From: Aquimonas sp046318115
GTDB taxonomy: Bacteria; Pseudomonadota; Gammaproteobacteria; Xanthomonadales; Xanthomonadaceae
Length of the DNA stretch: 64,000 bases
Direction: 5' to 3'
Assembly: GCA_046318115.1 (NCBI GenBank)
Contig: JBKCVA010000157.1
Coordinates: 1-64,000, forward strand
Within the stretch, counting starts at the first letter, position 1. Every line of letters begins with the position of its first letter. The translations under genes were made by a program, and so were the position numbers. Positions 1-9,127 of the stretch are shown piece after piece. The notes beneath the pieces are model-generated. The model ran no database searches. It was not told the DNA's origin and saw nothing but the letters and a program-made list of their open reading frames with translations.

Positions 1-437
1 ACGGCGCCGACCACGAAGCCGATCCATGCGCCGACGCCGACGTGGGTGGCGCGCTGCAGGCTGCTGCCGGCGATCAGCTCGCCGAGCAGGGCGCCGAGAA
101 ACGGGCCAAGCAGCAGGCCGAAGATGCCGAAGAACAGTCCAGCCACCGTGCCCACGGCCGCGCCGACCAGCGCCCAGACGCTGGCGCCGACGCGCTTCGC
201 ACCCAGCAAGCCAGCGACGAAGTCCGCCAGCAGGGCGAGGCAGGTGAGCACCGCGAGCGCTGCGATCCAACCCCAGCCAACCTGCTCGAAGTCGCCGACC
301 CAGGCGGACAGGATCATGCCGCCCAGCATCAGCGGAATCCCCGGCAGCGCCGGCAGGATCGTGCCCGCGAGCCCGATCAGAATCAGCAGCACGGCCAGGG
401 CGTGCAGGGCGATCGGCAGCCAGTTCGAGACGTCCAT
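1..437 (-). CDS. DUF456 family membrane protein (C-terminus cut by window edge)
   Basis: Read on the minus strand from the ATG at 435-437, this gives 145 codons with no stop before the left edge. The protein is nearly all hydrophobic. An N-terminal helix begins MDVSNWLPIAL and runs into the LPALPGIPL turn; further on come the GAKRVGAS motif and two glycine-rich membrane segments (GAAVGTVAGLFFG, GPFLGALLGELIAG). This pattern and the expected length of about 160 residues match the DUF456 family of small integral inner-membrane proteins, whose function is unknown to me. A weak Shine-Dalgarno (AGGA) lies about 10 nt upstream. It is divergent from the RDD gene, leaving a 144-bp shared promoter region. 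Family call fairly sure; role unknown. Confidence 0.8.
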   Translation of the reverse strand, partial: MDVSNWLPIALHALAVLLILIGLAGTILPALPGIPLMLGGMILSAWVGDFEQVGWGWIAALAVLTCLALLADFVAGLLGAKRVGASVWALVGAAVGTVAGLFFGIFGLLLGPFLGALLGELIAGSSLQRATHVGVGAWIGFVVGA

Positions 438-581
438 GCAGCGCATTCCTGTGTAAGTGACAGGCGGCAAGGATGAGTGCGGGCACGGCAGGTGACAACG
501 CCTGTCGGCGATCAGTGGCGTTCACGCCGCTGCTACACTCGCCGGCGGCCGGGCCTGCCGGCTTCAACCTGGAGATGCTGC

Positions 582-1097
582 ATGGATCCGAACCAGACGC
601 CGCCCCCAAACCCCTACGCCGCCCCGCAGGCTCAAGTCACCGATGTGGTGCAGACCGTGGGTGAGCTGGCCTCGCCCTGGCTGCGGCTCGGGGGCGCCAT
701 CATCGACGGCCTCATCCTGATGGTCGTGCTACTGCCGGTGTACCTCATCCTGTTCTGGGGGCTGGTTTCGACGGGGCAGGAGCCCGGTTTTCTGGCCACT
801 GCGGGCTTCACGATCTTCGGCTTCATCGTCTTCGTGGCCATCCAGGGGTACTTCCTGAACCAGTCGGGTCAGACCATCGCCAAGAAGCTTCTGAAAATGA
901 AGATCGTCGACGAGAACGGCAACAAGCCGGAGTTCGTCAAGCTGATCGGCCTGCGCTACGGCGTGGTGCAGCTCGCCCAGCTGGTGCCATTTCTGGGCGG
1001 GCTCTACGCCCTGGTGGATGCGCTCTTCATCTTCCGCGACGACCGTCGCCGCATCTCCGATCTGCTGGCCGGCACCCGCGTGGTCATGGCCGAGTAA
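582..1097 (+). CDS. RDD family membrane protein
   Basis: A 171-residue protein starting at ATG 582, chosen because GGAG at 571-574 is a good Shine-Dalgarno and because the upstream in-frame extension is low-complexity. The N-terminus is proline/asparagine-rich and soluble (MDPNQTPPPNPYAAP). It is followed by the RDD signature (WLRLGGAIIDGLILM, R and D in the first helix), a second helix around residues 65-90, and the conserved block GQTIAKKLLKMKIVD before the last helix and RDDRRRISDLLAGTRVV. RDD proteins are three-helix membrane proteins, some linked to ion or solute transport, but this one cannot be given a substrate. A TACACT sequence at 534-539 could serve as a -10 element. A strong intrinsic terminator follows. 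Confidence 0.85.
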   Translation: MDPNQTPPPNPYAAPQAQVTDVVQTVGELASPWLRLGGAIIDGLILMVVLLPVYLILFWGLVSTGQEPGFLATAGFTIFGFIVFVAIQGYFLNQSGQTIAKKLLKMKIVDENGNKPEFVKLIGLRYGVVQLAQLVPFLGGLYALVDALFIFRDDRRRISDLLAGTRVVMAE

Positions 1098-1120
1098 GCC
1101 GACCCGCAATCGCCTCACCC

Positions 1121-1158
1121 GCGAAGGCGGCGCCCGCAGCGCCGCCTTCGCTGTTTCT
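1121..1158 (+). terminator. Intrinsic terminator after the RDD gene
   Basis: A perfect 13-bp GC-rich stem (arms 1121-1133 and 1139-1151) closes a 5-nt loop and is followed by TGTTTCT. It lies 24 nt after the RDD stop codon and separates that gene from the ATP-grasp cluster. Confidence 0.8.
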
Positions 1159-1328
1159 GCGGCCACCGCATCGCGATTTTCCGGCGTGGGCGAGGCGGCT
1201 CTTGATCTTGGGCACCGCCTGTGCGTTATTGCGCTGCAGCACGCACGGTTCGGCTCGGGGGAGCCGCGGCGCGTGCCGGGCGGCGCCTTGGGCTCGCTGC
1301 CCGTCGAGCCTTTGGGGGGCCGCTTCGC

Positions 1329-2759
1329 GTGACAGCCAGGTTCTATGACGAGATGCATCTGCCCGCAGGGCAGGACGAGGCCGTCCGGCCGCACTACCGA
1401 CCGTTCCACGAGTGGCTGCAGGGCACACCCGAGCCGCGCATCGCGCAGAAGCGCCGCGAGGCCGAGCTGGCCTTCCACCGGGTCGGCATCACCTTCACCG
1501 TCTACGGCGAGAAGTCCGGCACCGAGCGGCTGATTCCTTTCGACATCATCCCGCGCATCATCCCGGCGCATGAGTGGGCCACGCTCGATGCCGGCCTGCG
1601 CCAGCGCGTGCGCGCGCTGAACGCCTTCCTCGCCGACATCTACGGCGCCCAGCGCATCGTCGAGACCAGCGTGGTTCCGCGCGAGCTGGTGCTGTTCAAC
1701 AGTCAGTACCGGCCGGAAATGCGCGGGCTGGCCCTGCCGGGCGGCGTCTATGCCCACATCGCTGGCATCGACGTGGTGCGTGCGGGCGACGGCGAGTACT
1801 ACGTGCTGGAGGACAACCTGCGCGTGCCCTCGGGCGTGTCCTACATGCTTGAGAACCGCAAGATGATGATGCGCCTGTTTCCGGAGCTGTTCGGCCGGCA
1901 GAGCATCGCGCCGGTCGAGGACTATCCGGATGCGCTGATCGACATCCTGCGCAGCGTGGCGCCGGCCGGCGCCGAGGAGCCCACCGTGGCCCTGCTGACG
2001 CCGGGCGCCTACAACTCGGCCTACTACGAACACGCCTTCCTGGCCCAGCAGATGGGCGTGGAGCTGGTTGAAGGCCAGGACCTGATCGTCCGCGACGACA
2101 CGCTCTACATGCGCACCACCCGCGGGCCGCAGCGCGTGCACGTGCTCTATCGGCGCATCGACGACGACTTTCTCGACCCCGAAGTGTTCCGCTCGGATTC
2201 GATGCTCGGCGTGCCCGGCCTGATGCGCGCCTACCGCGCCGGCCGGGTGAACCTGGCGAACGCGATCGGCACCGGCGTGGCCGACGACAAGTCGATCTAC
2301 CCCTATGTGCCGGACATGATCCGCTTCTACCTGGACGAAGCGCCCATTCTCAACAACGTGCCGACGTGGAAGCTGCGCGAGCCGGACGCGCTGAAGTACG
2401 CGCTCGATCATCTCGACCAGCTGGTGGTCAAGGAGACCCAGGGCGCGGGCGGCTACGGCATGCTGATCGGCCCGGCTTCGACGCGCGCCGAGATCGAGGA
2501 CTTCCGCCAGCGAATTCTCGCCAATCCGGCGGGCTACATCGCCCAGCCGACCCTGGCGCTGTCGACCTGTCCGACCTTTGTTGCCGCCGGTATCGCGCCG
2601 CGCCACGTCGATCTGCGGCCCTATGTGCTGTCCGGTGAGGAAGTGCGCATCGTGCCGGGCGGCCTGACCCGCGTGGCCCTGCGCGAGGGCTCGCTGGTGG
2701 TCAACAGCTCGCAGGGCGGCGGAACCAAGGACACCTGGGTGCTGGAGGAGGACGCCTGA
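1329..2759 (+). CDS. Circularly permuted ATP-grasp protein (COG2308, DUF404/DUF407)
   Basis: A 476-residue protein if started at GTG 1329, chosen because the family N-terminus with the FYDEM motif begins just after it; ATG 1353 would remove that motif. Visible family blocks are RPHYRPFHEWL, the GITFTVYG...RLIPFDIIPRII segment, EDNLRVPSGVSYMLENR (nucleotide-binding loop region), YRRIDDDFLDPEVF, ANAIGTGVADDKSIYPYVP, KETQGAGGYGML and ALSTCPTF. Such proteins are predicted ATP-dependent carboxylate-amine ligases acting on unknown substrates. Its stop overlaps the start of the alpha-E gene (TGATG), so the two are translationally coupled. Together with the Anbu gene downstream this is the conserved Anbu gene neighbourhood, suggesting a peptide ligase/peptidase pathway (inference). 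Confidence 0.88.
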   Translation: MTARFYDEMHLPAGQDEAVRPHYRPFHEWLQGTPEPRIAQKRREAELAFHRVGITFTVYGEKSGTERLIPFDIIPRIIPAHEWATLDAGLRQRVRALNAFLADIYGAQRIVETSVVPRELVLFNSQYRPEMRGLALPGGVYAHIAGIDVVRAGDGEYYVLEDNLRVPSGVSYMLENRKMMMRLFPELFGRQSIAPVEDYPDALIDILRSVAPAGAEEPTVALLTPGAYNSAYYEHAFLAQQMGVELVEGQDLIVRDDTLYMRTTRGPQRVHVLYRRIDDDFLDPEVFRSDSMLGVPGLMRAYRAGRVNLANAIGTGVADDKSIYPYVPDMIRFYLDEAPILNNVPTWKLREPDALKYALDHLDQLVVKETQGAGGYGMLIGPASTRAEIEDFRQRILANPAGYIAQPTLALSTCPTFVAAGIAPRHVDLRPYVLSGEEVRIVPGGLTRVALREGSLVVNSSQGGGTKDTWVLEEDA

Positions 2760-3727
2760 TGCTGTGCCGGACTGCCAGTGACCTGCTGTGGATGGCGCGC
2801 CACATCGAGCGCGTCGACAACTGTGCGCGCCTGATCGACTACGCGCACCGCGTGGCCCTGCTGCCCGATCGTCTGGAGAAAGGCCGGGCGCTGACCGAGT
2901 CCTGGGGCTCGGCGCTGAGCGCGCTCGGGCTTGAAGAGGCGTACGCGCGCCGGCATGGACGCCTGGACGAGCACGCGGTGCTGCAGTTCCTGATCTTCGA
3001 CGCCGAGAATCCCTCGTCGATCTACGCCTGCCTGCACGCCGCGCGCGAATCCGGCCGCGCCCAGCGCGGCGCGATCAGCGCCGAGATGTACGAGGACTTG
3101 AACTCCAGCTGGATGCGCGTGCGCGACTTCGACTGGGATCAGCTCAACAGCGAAGGTCTGCCGCAGTTTCTCGACTGGGTGAAGCGGCGATCAGCGGCCT
3201 TTCGCGGCATCACCCTGGGCACCCTGGTGCGCGACGAGGCCTACACCTTTCTGCAGCTGGGCACGTTCCTGGAGCGCGCGGACAACAGCCTGCGCCTGCT
3301 CGACATGTACTTCGGCGAGACCCGCCAGCGCCCCGAGCAGGAGGCCCGCAGCGCGGTCGAGTACTACCGGCTCTCAGCCCTGCTGCAGGCGATCTCGGCC
3401 TTCGAGACCTACCGCAAGATCTATCGCGACACGGTCACCCCGGCGCGCGTCGCCGAGCTGCTGGTGCTGCGCGCCGACATGCCGCGCTCGCTGGCGGCCT
3501 GCACGGCGGCGATCCATCGCAACATCGAAAGCCTGGCGGCCGGGCGTCGACTGGAAGTGCTGCGCCAGTGCGGGGCGCTGGCCTCGGAGCTGCGCTATGC
3601 GCGCATGGATGCCCTGCTGGCGCCGGGCACCAGCGTGTTTCTGAAGTCGGTGATGGCGCGGCTGTACGCGATCTCCGACGGCGTGTTCCGTGAGTTCATG
3701 CTGTCCACGGACGTCGTTTCGGCATGA
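2759..3727 (+). CDS. Alpha-E domain protein (COG2307, DUF403)
   Basis: A 322-residue helical protein that starts in the stop codon of the ATP-grasp gene. It begins MLCRTASDLLWMARHIERVDN, matching the alpha-E N-terminal signature (LLSRxAxxLyWmgRxlERAEN in many members). It retains AYTFLQLGTFLERADNSLRLLD in the centre, another family hallmark, and helical repeats with R-E-R-A patterns to the end (VFREFMLS). Its molecular activity is not established. It is nearly always linked to the permuted ATP-grasp protein and often to a transglutaminase-like protein and Anbu. Here the order is ATP-grasp, alpha-E, Anbu, with only 52 bp before the last. Confidence 0.88.
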   Translation: MLCRTASDLLWMARHIERVDNCARLIDYAHRVALLPDRLEKGRALTESWGSALSALGLEEAYARRHGRLDEHAVLQFLIFDAENPSSIYACLHAARESGRAQRGAISAEMYEDLNSSWMRVRDFDWDQLNSEGLPQFLDWVKRRSAAFRGITLGTLVRDEAYTFLQLGTFLERADNSLRLLDMYFGETRQRPEQEARSAVEYYRLSALLQAISAFETYRKIYRDTVTPARVAELLVLRADMPRSLAACTAAIHRNIESLAAGRRLEVLRQCGALASELRYARMDALLAPGTSVFLKSVMARLYAISDGVFREFMLSTDVVSA

Positions 3728-3779
3728 CCCTCGCGGCCTCTGCGGCTATTCTCGTGCGCCCCGCTTTGCGCTTCCCGAC

Positions 3780-4517
3780 ATGACCTATTGCCTCGGCATG
3801 AACCTCGACGCTGGCCTGGTGCTGGTGTCCGACTCGCGCACCAACGCCGGCGTCGACAACGTCGGGCGCTTCGAGAAGATGCGCGTGTTCGCGCGCGAGG
3901 GTGATCGCGTGGTGGTGACCCTCTCCGCCGGCAATCTGTCGGTCACCCAGAACGTGCTGAGCCTCATGGAGCAGCGCGCCCGCAGCGGCGGCGAGCACAG
4001 CCTGTGGGCGGCGGATTCGATGTACGACGTGGCCTGCCTGCTGGGCGATGCGATGCGCGAAGTGCAGCGGCGCGACGGCGACTACCTGCGCAAGCACAAC
4101 ATCGAGGCCGCGGCCAGCTTCATCCTGGCCGGTCAGATCCGCGGCGAGCCGCCGCGCATGTTCCTGATCTACACCGAAGGCAACTTCATCGAGACCTCGC
4201 ACGACACGGCGTTCTTCCAGATCGGCGAGATCAAGTACGGCAAGCCGATCCTTGACCGCGTGATCCAACCTTCCACGGCGCTCGAAGACGCGGTGAAGTG
4301 CGCGCTGATCTCCTTCGACAGCACCATGCGCAGCAACATCTCGGTGGGGCCGCCGCTGGATGTGCTGGTGTACCAGCGCGACAGCCTCAAGGTCGGTCTG
4401 CAGAAGCGGCTGGAGGAAGGTGACCCCTACCTGCAGCGCATCCGCCGGCAGTGGGGCGAGGGCCTGCGTCGCGTCTTCGTCGAGCTGGAAGGCCCCGAGT
4501 GGGGCAAGCCCGGCTGA
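3780..4517 (+). CDS. Anbu-type proteasome-like peptidase
   Basis: A 245-residue protein from ATG 3780. Removal of the initiator methionine would expose Thr as residue 1 of the mature chain (M-TYCLGMNLDAGLVLVSDSR), the N-terminal nucleophile expected for Ntn hydrolases. Counting from that Thr, Asp17 lies in SDSRTN and a Lys at 32 in FEKMRVF, so the catalytic Thr/Asp/Lys set is present. The GNLSVTQ and ILAGQI strands match the Anbu / bacterial proteasome-homologue group related to HslV. The in-frame extension back to 3690 would block Thr exposure, which decides the start. It is last in the ATP-grasp / alpha-E cluster and convergent with rsmE. No partner ATPase gene is present in the window. Substrate unknown. 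Confidence 0.87.
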   Translation: MTYCLGMNLDAGLVLVSDSRTNAGVDNVGRFEKMRVFAREGDRVVVTLSAGNLSVTQNVLSLMEQRARSGGEHSLWAADSMYDVACLLGDAMREVQRRDGDYLRKHNIEAAASFILAGQIRGEPPRMFLIYTEGNFIETSHDTAFFQIGEIKYGKPILDRVIQPSTALEDAVKCALISFDSTMRSNISVGPPLDVLVYQRDSLKVGLQKRLEEGDPYLQRIRRQWGEGLRRVFVELEGPEWGKPG

Positions 4518-4560
4518 GCGGGCTGCGCGGCGGGTCGCGCGCAGGCGCGCCGGGCGGAGA

Positions 4561-5295
4561 TCAGGCCCAGTCCCCGCGCAGCGCCTGCAGGGCGGCCAAG
4601 GCAGCGATGCCGGCCGTCTCGGTGCGCAGGATGCGCGGCCCCAAACGCAGGCCCTGCGCGCCGGCCGCGCGCAGCTGACCCAGATCGCGCGGGCTCAGGC
4701 CGCCCTCAGGGCCGATCACCAGCGTCAGGCGCTCGAAGGCCGGCAGGGCGGACAGGCTGTGTTCGCCTTCCGGGTCGAGCGCGAGGATCAGGTGGCCGGC
4801 CTCTTTCGAGGCGACGAGGAAGTCGCCCAGCGCCCGCGGCTCCTCGATCTGCGGCAGGCGCGCGCGTCCGCACTGCTCGCAGGCGCTGGCGACCACGCCG
4901 CGCCAGTGCTGCAGGCGGCGGTCGGCGCGTTCGGCGTCCAGCTTGACCTCGGTGCGCTCGGTGACCACCGGCGCGATGCGGCTGACGCCCAGTTCGGTCG
5001 CCTTCTGCAGCACCCAGTCCATCTTCTCGCCGCGGGCCAGAGCCTGGGCCAGGGTCACCTGCAGCGGCGATTCGCGCTGCACCTCGATGCGCGCTTCGAT
5101 CTGCACCTCGGCGCTGCGCTTGGCCAGCCCGCTGATCCGAGCGCGGTAGTCGTAGCCGTCGCCGTTGAACAGCAGCACCTCGTCGCCGAGACCGAGGCGC
5201 AGCACGCGCAGCAGATGGGTGGCGGTGGACTCGGGCAGGGCGAGCGACTGGCCCTCGATCAACTCGGCGTCGATATGGCTGCGGATGCTGCGCAT
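4561..5295 (-). CDS. rsmE: 16S rRNA (uracil1498-N3)-methyltransferase RsmE
   Basis: A 244-residue SPOUT methyltransferase. An N-terminal PUA-like part (residues 1-75, with THLLRVLRLGLGDEVLLFNG) precedes the catalytic trefoil-knot domain. The knot shows KATELGVSRIAPV, the glycine-rich VIGPEGGLSPRDL loop and the C-terminal LGPRILRTETAGIAAL motif that binds S-adenosylmethionine. It methylates U1498 of 16S rRNA in the assembled 30S subunit. Start at ATG 5295 (MRSIRSHI) matches the usual RsmE N-terminus; the reading frame stays open far upstream but only as an antisense shadow of mrfA. Convergent with the Anbu gene (43 bp between stops) and divergent from mrfA. Confidence 0.93.
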   Translation of the reverse strand: MRSIRSHIDAELIEGQSLALPESTATHLLRVLRLGLGDEVLLFNGDGYDYRARISGLAKRSAEVQIEARIEVQRESPLQVTLAQALARGEKMDWVLQKATELGVSRIAPVVTERTEVKLDAERADRRLQHWRGVVASACEQCGRARLPQIEEPRALGDFLVASKEAGHLILALDPEGEHSLSALPAFERLTLVIGPEGGLSPRDLGQLRAAGAQGLRLGPRILRTETAGIAALAALQALRGDWA

Positions 5296-5487
5296 GGCGG
5301 TGTCGGGAAGCGGAAGACAGGCGTGAATGTACCAGCGTGGTCGCTTCGGGCTTGCGTCGATCCGGCACACGCGCAGGCGTCCGAGGGGTGGATCTGACGG
5401 GTCCGGGGCGCGCCGGTGCGTGCCAATCTCAGGCCCTGAGACAGCGCTGCGCTTCGCTTGCCGCCCCTGCGCTTCGAGCCTGCCGCC

Positions 5488-7926
5488 ATGTCCCTGCCTG
5501 CGCCCTTGCCCTATGCCCCGCAGCTGATCGACTCTCACAGCCGCGCGATTGCCGAGGCGCCGCGCAAGGAGCTGGTCGGCGCCGACCGTCTCACCGGCAG
5601 GCTGAAGCGCAAGTACGGCAGCCGCATCACCGGGCATTCGGTGCAGCCGGCGCGCGAGGGCCGCTACGCCGAGCTGCCTGCCGACGTGCCCGCACCGATC
5701 GCGAATGCGCTGCGTGCGCGCGGCATCGAGCGCCTCTACAGCCATCAGGCCGAGGCCTGGCAGCGCGCGCAGGCCGGCGAGCATTTCGTGGTGGTGACTC
5801 CGACCGCTTCGGGGAAGACGCTCTGCTACACCCTGCCGGTGCTGGCCGGCGCCATCGAGAATCGCAGCAAGGCGCTGTATCTGTTCCCGACCAAGGCCCT
5901 GGCGCAGGACCAGCTGGCCGAGCTGCTGGAGTTGAACCGCGCCGGCGGGCTCGGCATCAAGGCCCACACCTTCGACGGCGACACCCCTGGCGATGCGCGC
6001 CAGGCGATCCGCCTGCACGGCGATCTGGTGATCAGCAATCCGGACATGCTGCACCAGGCGATCCTGCCGCACCACACCAAGTGGGCGCAGTTCTTCGAGA
6101 ACCTGCGCTATGTGGTGATCGACGAGATCCACAGCTACCGCGGCGTGTTCGGCGCGCATCTCGCCAACGTGCTGCGCCGGCTGCAGCGCATCTGCGGGTT
6201 CTACGGTGCGAAGCCGCAGTTCATCCTCGCCTCGGCGACGATCGGCAATCCGGCCGAGCACGCCTCAGCGCTGATCGGTGCCCCGGTGCAAGCCATCACC
6301 GACAGCGGCGCGCCCAGCGGCGAGAAACATCTGCTGCTGTGGAACCCGCCGATGGTCAATCGCGAACTCGGCATCCGCGCGTCCGCGCGCTCGCAGAGCA
6401 CGCGTATCGCGCGGCTGGCGATCAAGGCCGGTCTGAAGGCCCTGGTGTTTGCGCAGACGCGGCTTCTGGTCGAGGTCATCACCAAGTACCTGAAGGACGT
6501 CTTCGACCACGACCCGCGGCACCCGCCGCGCATCCGCGGCTATCGCGGCGGCTACCTGCCCACCGAGCGTCGCGAGGTCGAGCGGGCCATGCGCGAGGGC
6601 CGCATCGATGGCCTGGTTGGCACCTCGGCGCTGGAGCTGGGCGTCGATATCGGCGCGCTGGATGTGGTCGTGCTGAACGGCTATCCGGGCAGCATCGCCG
6701 CGACCCGCCAGCGGCTCGGCCGCGCTGGCCGCCGTGGCCAGCCCAGCCTCGGCGTGCTGGTCGCCGGCAGCACCGCGCTGGACCAGTACATCGTGCGGCA
6801 TCCGGAGTTCTTCGAATCGGCCTCGCCGGAGATGGCGCGCATCCACGCTGATCATCCGCTGATCCTGCTCGACCACATCCGCTGCGCGGCTTTCGAGCTG
6901 CCCTTCGTCGATGGCGAGCGTTTCGGCAGCGTCGAGCCGGTGCCCTGGCTGGAGGTGCTGGCCGAGGCCGAGGTGCTGCACCAGGAGTCCGGCCGCTGGG
7001 AGTGGATCGCCGACAGCTATCCGGCCAATGCGGTGTCGCTGCGCTCGGTGGCCGACGGCAACTTCGTGGTGGTCGACCGCAGCGACGGTCGCCAGCAGAT
7101 CATCGCCGAGGTCGACTACTCGGCCGCCGCGCTGACCCTGTACGAGGGCGCGATCTACCTGCTGCAGTCGCAGCCCTTCCAGGTCGAGAAGCTCGACTGG
7201 ACCGGCCGCAAGGCCTACGTCAGCCGGGTCAGCGTCGACTACTACACCGACGCCATCGACTACACGCGGCTGCGCGTGCTGGAGCGCTTCGACGGCAGCA
7301 ACGCGGGCCACGGCACCTGCCATCACGGCGAGGTGCATGTCGTGCGCCGCGTGTCGGGCTACAAGAAGATCCGCTACTACACCCACGAAAACATCGGCTA
7401 CGGCCCGGTCAACCTGCCGGACCAGGAGCTGCACACCACCGCGCTGTGGTGGTCGCTGCCGGCGGACGTGCTGGAGGCGAGCTTCGAGAGCCGGCAGGAC
7501 GCGCTGGATGCGTTTCTCGCGGCTGCCCATGCCCTGCATCTGGTGGCCGGGCTGTCGGCCATGGCCGAGGCCCGCGACCTGCAGCAGTCGGTGGGCAGCG
7601 GCGACGGCAGCTGGAGCCGCGTCGAGGGCTTCGGTCGCGAGCTGCCCGAGGCCGCCGAATCCGATACGCGCTTCACGCCGGCGGTGTTCCTGTACGACAA
7701 CTTCCCCGGCGGTATCGGTCTCTCCGAGCCGCTGTTCAAGCGTCGTACGGAACTGGTGCAAGGGGCGCTGGACCTGGTCGAGGCCTGCGACTGCGCGGCG
7801 GGCTGCCCGGCCTGCGTCGGTCCGGCCCTGCAAGCGGAGGAAGAGCGCAGCGCAAGCAGGCCCGGCCCCAAGCGGCTCGCCCAGCGCGTGCTGTGGCTGT
7901 GGGCCGGGCAGGGCGCGCATGGCTGA
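5488..7926 (+). CDS. mrfA: MrfA-like DEAD/DEAH-box helicase with DUF1998 and zinc cluster
   Basis: An 812-residue superfamily 2 helicase. Motif I is TPTASGKT (residues 104-111), the Walker B box is DEIH (212-215), SAT follows, and motif VI reads QRLGRAGRRG. The C-terminal half carries the DUF1998 region and four cysteines, CDCAAGCPAC (767, 769, 773, 776), which in this family bind a metal ion. The architecture matches YprA/MrfA, the ATP-dependent 3'-5' helicase studied in Bacillus subtilis for repair of mitomycin C damage. Start at ATG 5488 (MSLPAPLPYAPQL) is preferred; further in-frame codons upstream look non-coding. Its end overlaps the start of the nuclease gene by 8 bp. Confidence 0.9.
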   Translation: MSLPAPLPYAPQLIDSHSRAIAEAPRKELVGADRLTGRLKRKYGSRITGHSVQPAREGRYAELPADVPAPIANALRARGIERLYSHQAEAWQRAQAGEHFVVVTPTASGKTLCYTLPVLAGAIENRSKALYLFPTKALAQDQLAELLELNRAGGLGIKAHTFDGDTPGDARQAIRLHGDLVISNPDMLHQAILPHHTKWAQFFENLRYVVIDEIHSYRGVFGAHLANVLRRLQRICGFYGAKPQFILASATIGNPAEHASALIGAPVQAITDSGAPSGEKHLLLWNPPMVNRELGIRASARSQSTRIARLAIKAGLKALVFAQTRLLVEVITKYLKDVFDHDPRHPPRIRGYRGGYLPTERREVERAMREGRIDGLVGTSALELGVDIGALDVVVLNGYPGSIAATRQRLGRAGRRGQPSLGVLVAGSTALDQYIVRHPEFFESASPEMARIHADHPLILLDHIRCAAFELPFVDGERFGSVEPVPWLEVLAEAEVLHQESGRWEWIADSYPANAVSLRSVADGNFVVVDRSDGRQQIIAEVDYSAAALTLYEGAIYLLQSQPFQVEKLDWTGRKAYVSRVSVDYYTDAIDYTRLRVLERFDGSNAGHGTCHHGEVHVVRRVSGYKKIRYYTHENIGYGPVNLPDQELHTTALWWSLPADVLEASFESRQDALDAFLAAAHALHLVAGLSAMAEARDLQQSVGSGDGSWSRVEGFGRELPEAAESDTRFTPAVFLYDNFPGGIGLSEPLFKRRTELVQGALDLVEACDCAAGCPACVGPALQAEEERSASRPGPKRLAQRVLWLWAGQGAHG

Positions 7927-9127
7927 GCTCGCCGAGCGTCTGCGCCGGCTGCGCGTAGAGGCGGGTGCCGCTTCTGCGCCGGGGCCGGCCCGGCGCGCGC
8001 CACGCGTGGTCGGAGTTCCGCCGCCGCTGCCGGCGGAGCCCGTGGCGGACGGCGCCAGCGCGGCGACTCGCGCCGACGGACTTAAGGCCCTGCTGCGGCG
8101 GCATGCGATCGGAGCCAGCCGCAGTGCCGGGCGCGCGTCCTCGGCGGAGTCCTGCGCACCGGATGCAGCCAGCGCAGCATCCGGGAGTGCGGCCGACAGC
8201 GGCGCGGGCACCGACGACGCCGACCCTATGGTCCCTGCTTCGTCTCGGTCTGCGAGCGCAGGCGCGAGGAGCGGCACTGATGGCCTCTCGACGACCTCCC
8301 GCACCGCGCCCACCGCATCGCCCTTGGCGGGCGCCGAGATCAGTCCAGGCCTGTTCGAACACCGCGAGTGTCTACCGATCGCGCCGCCGGTTCCGTGGCT
8401 GTGGCTGCCCGATCTGCATCCGCGGCTCTTGCCCACCGATGCGCTGCTGCACTTCGACAGCGAAACCACCGGCCTTGCGGGTGGCACCGGCACCCGTGCC
8501 TTCATGCTGGGGTTCGCGCGCTGGCGGCCCGAGGGCTTGGAAGTCCGCCAGCTGTGGATCAGCCGTCTCGCCGCCGAACCCTTGATGCTGGAGCGATTCG
8601 CCCAGTGGCTGGCCGAGGGCGCGTTCCAGCTGGTCAGCTACAACGGCCGCAGTTTCGATGCGCCCCTGCTGCGCGCGCGCTATCGGCTGTGTCGCCAGCG
8701 CGATCCGCTGCACGGCCTGCCGCACCACGACCTGCTGCATGCGGTGCGACGCCGGTTTCGCAGCGCATGGCCGAGCTGCCGCCTGGGCGAAGCCGAGGCG
8801 CGTCTGTTGGGGGTGCGCAGAGTGGATGACCTGCCCGGGGCGGAGGTGCCGGCCGCGTTCCTGGCCAGTTTGCGCCACCGCAGCGCGGCGCCGCTCCAGC
8901 GCGTGCGCCTGCATCACTTCCAGGATCTGCTCAGCCTTGCGGGCCTGCTGCCTCGACTGTGCGAGCTGAGTGCGCGCGCGCCGGAGCGTTGGGCTCTGCA
9001 GGCATGCGAGCGCGCGCAGCCTTCGGCGGTAGGCACGTCAAAGCGCATTGAGACAACGGGCGCGACAGCGGGACCGGCTCAGATCGCCTTGGAGAACCGC
9101 ACGGCCTGCGCGGGGCTGCAGAGGTAG
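7919..9127 (+). CDS. mrfB: MrfB-like RNase H-fold exonuclease with long disordered N-terminus
   Basis: A 402-residue protein whose ATG lies inside the end of mrfA, so the two are coupled. Residues about 15-145 are Ala/Ser/Gly/Pro-rich and look disordered. Residues 170-350 form a DnaQ/RNase_H_2 type 3'-5' exonuclease: HFDSETTG gives Asp180 and Glu182, SYNGRSFDAP gives Asp247, and LHHFQDLL gives His332/333 and Asp336, a complete DEDD set. YprB/MrfB pairs with MrfA in a UvrA-independent mitomycin C repair pathway in B. subtilis. The terminal 50 residues after RLCEL have no recognisable motif. The 3' end overlaps the convergent hemN gene by 49 bp. Function assigned by homology to the pair rather than by this protein alone. 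Confidence 0.85.
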   Translation: MAELAERLRRLRVEAGAASAPGPARRAPRVVGVPPPLPAEPVADGASAATRADGLKALLRRHAIGASRSAGRASSAESCAPDAASAASGSAADSGAGTDDADPMVPASSRSASAGARSGTDGLSTTSRTAPTASPLAGAEISPGLFEHRECLPIAPPVPWLWLPDLHPRLLPTDALLHFDSETTGLAGGTGTRAFMLGFARWRPEGLEVRQLWISRLAAEPLMLERFAQWLAEGAFQLVSYNGRSFDAPLLRARYRLCRQRDPLHGLPHHDLLHAVRRRFRSAWPSCRLGEAEARLLGVRRVDDLPGAEVPAAFLASLRHRSAAPLQRVRLHHFQDLLSLAGLLPRLCELSARAPERWALQACERAQPSAVGTSKRIETTGATAGPAQIALENRTACAGLQR

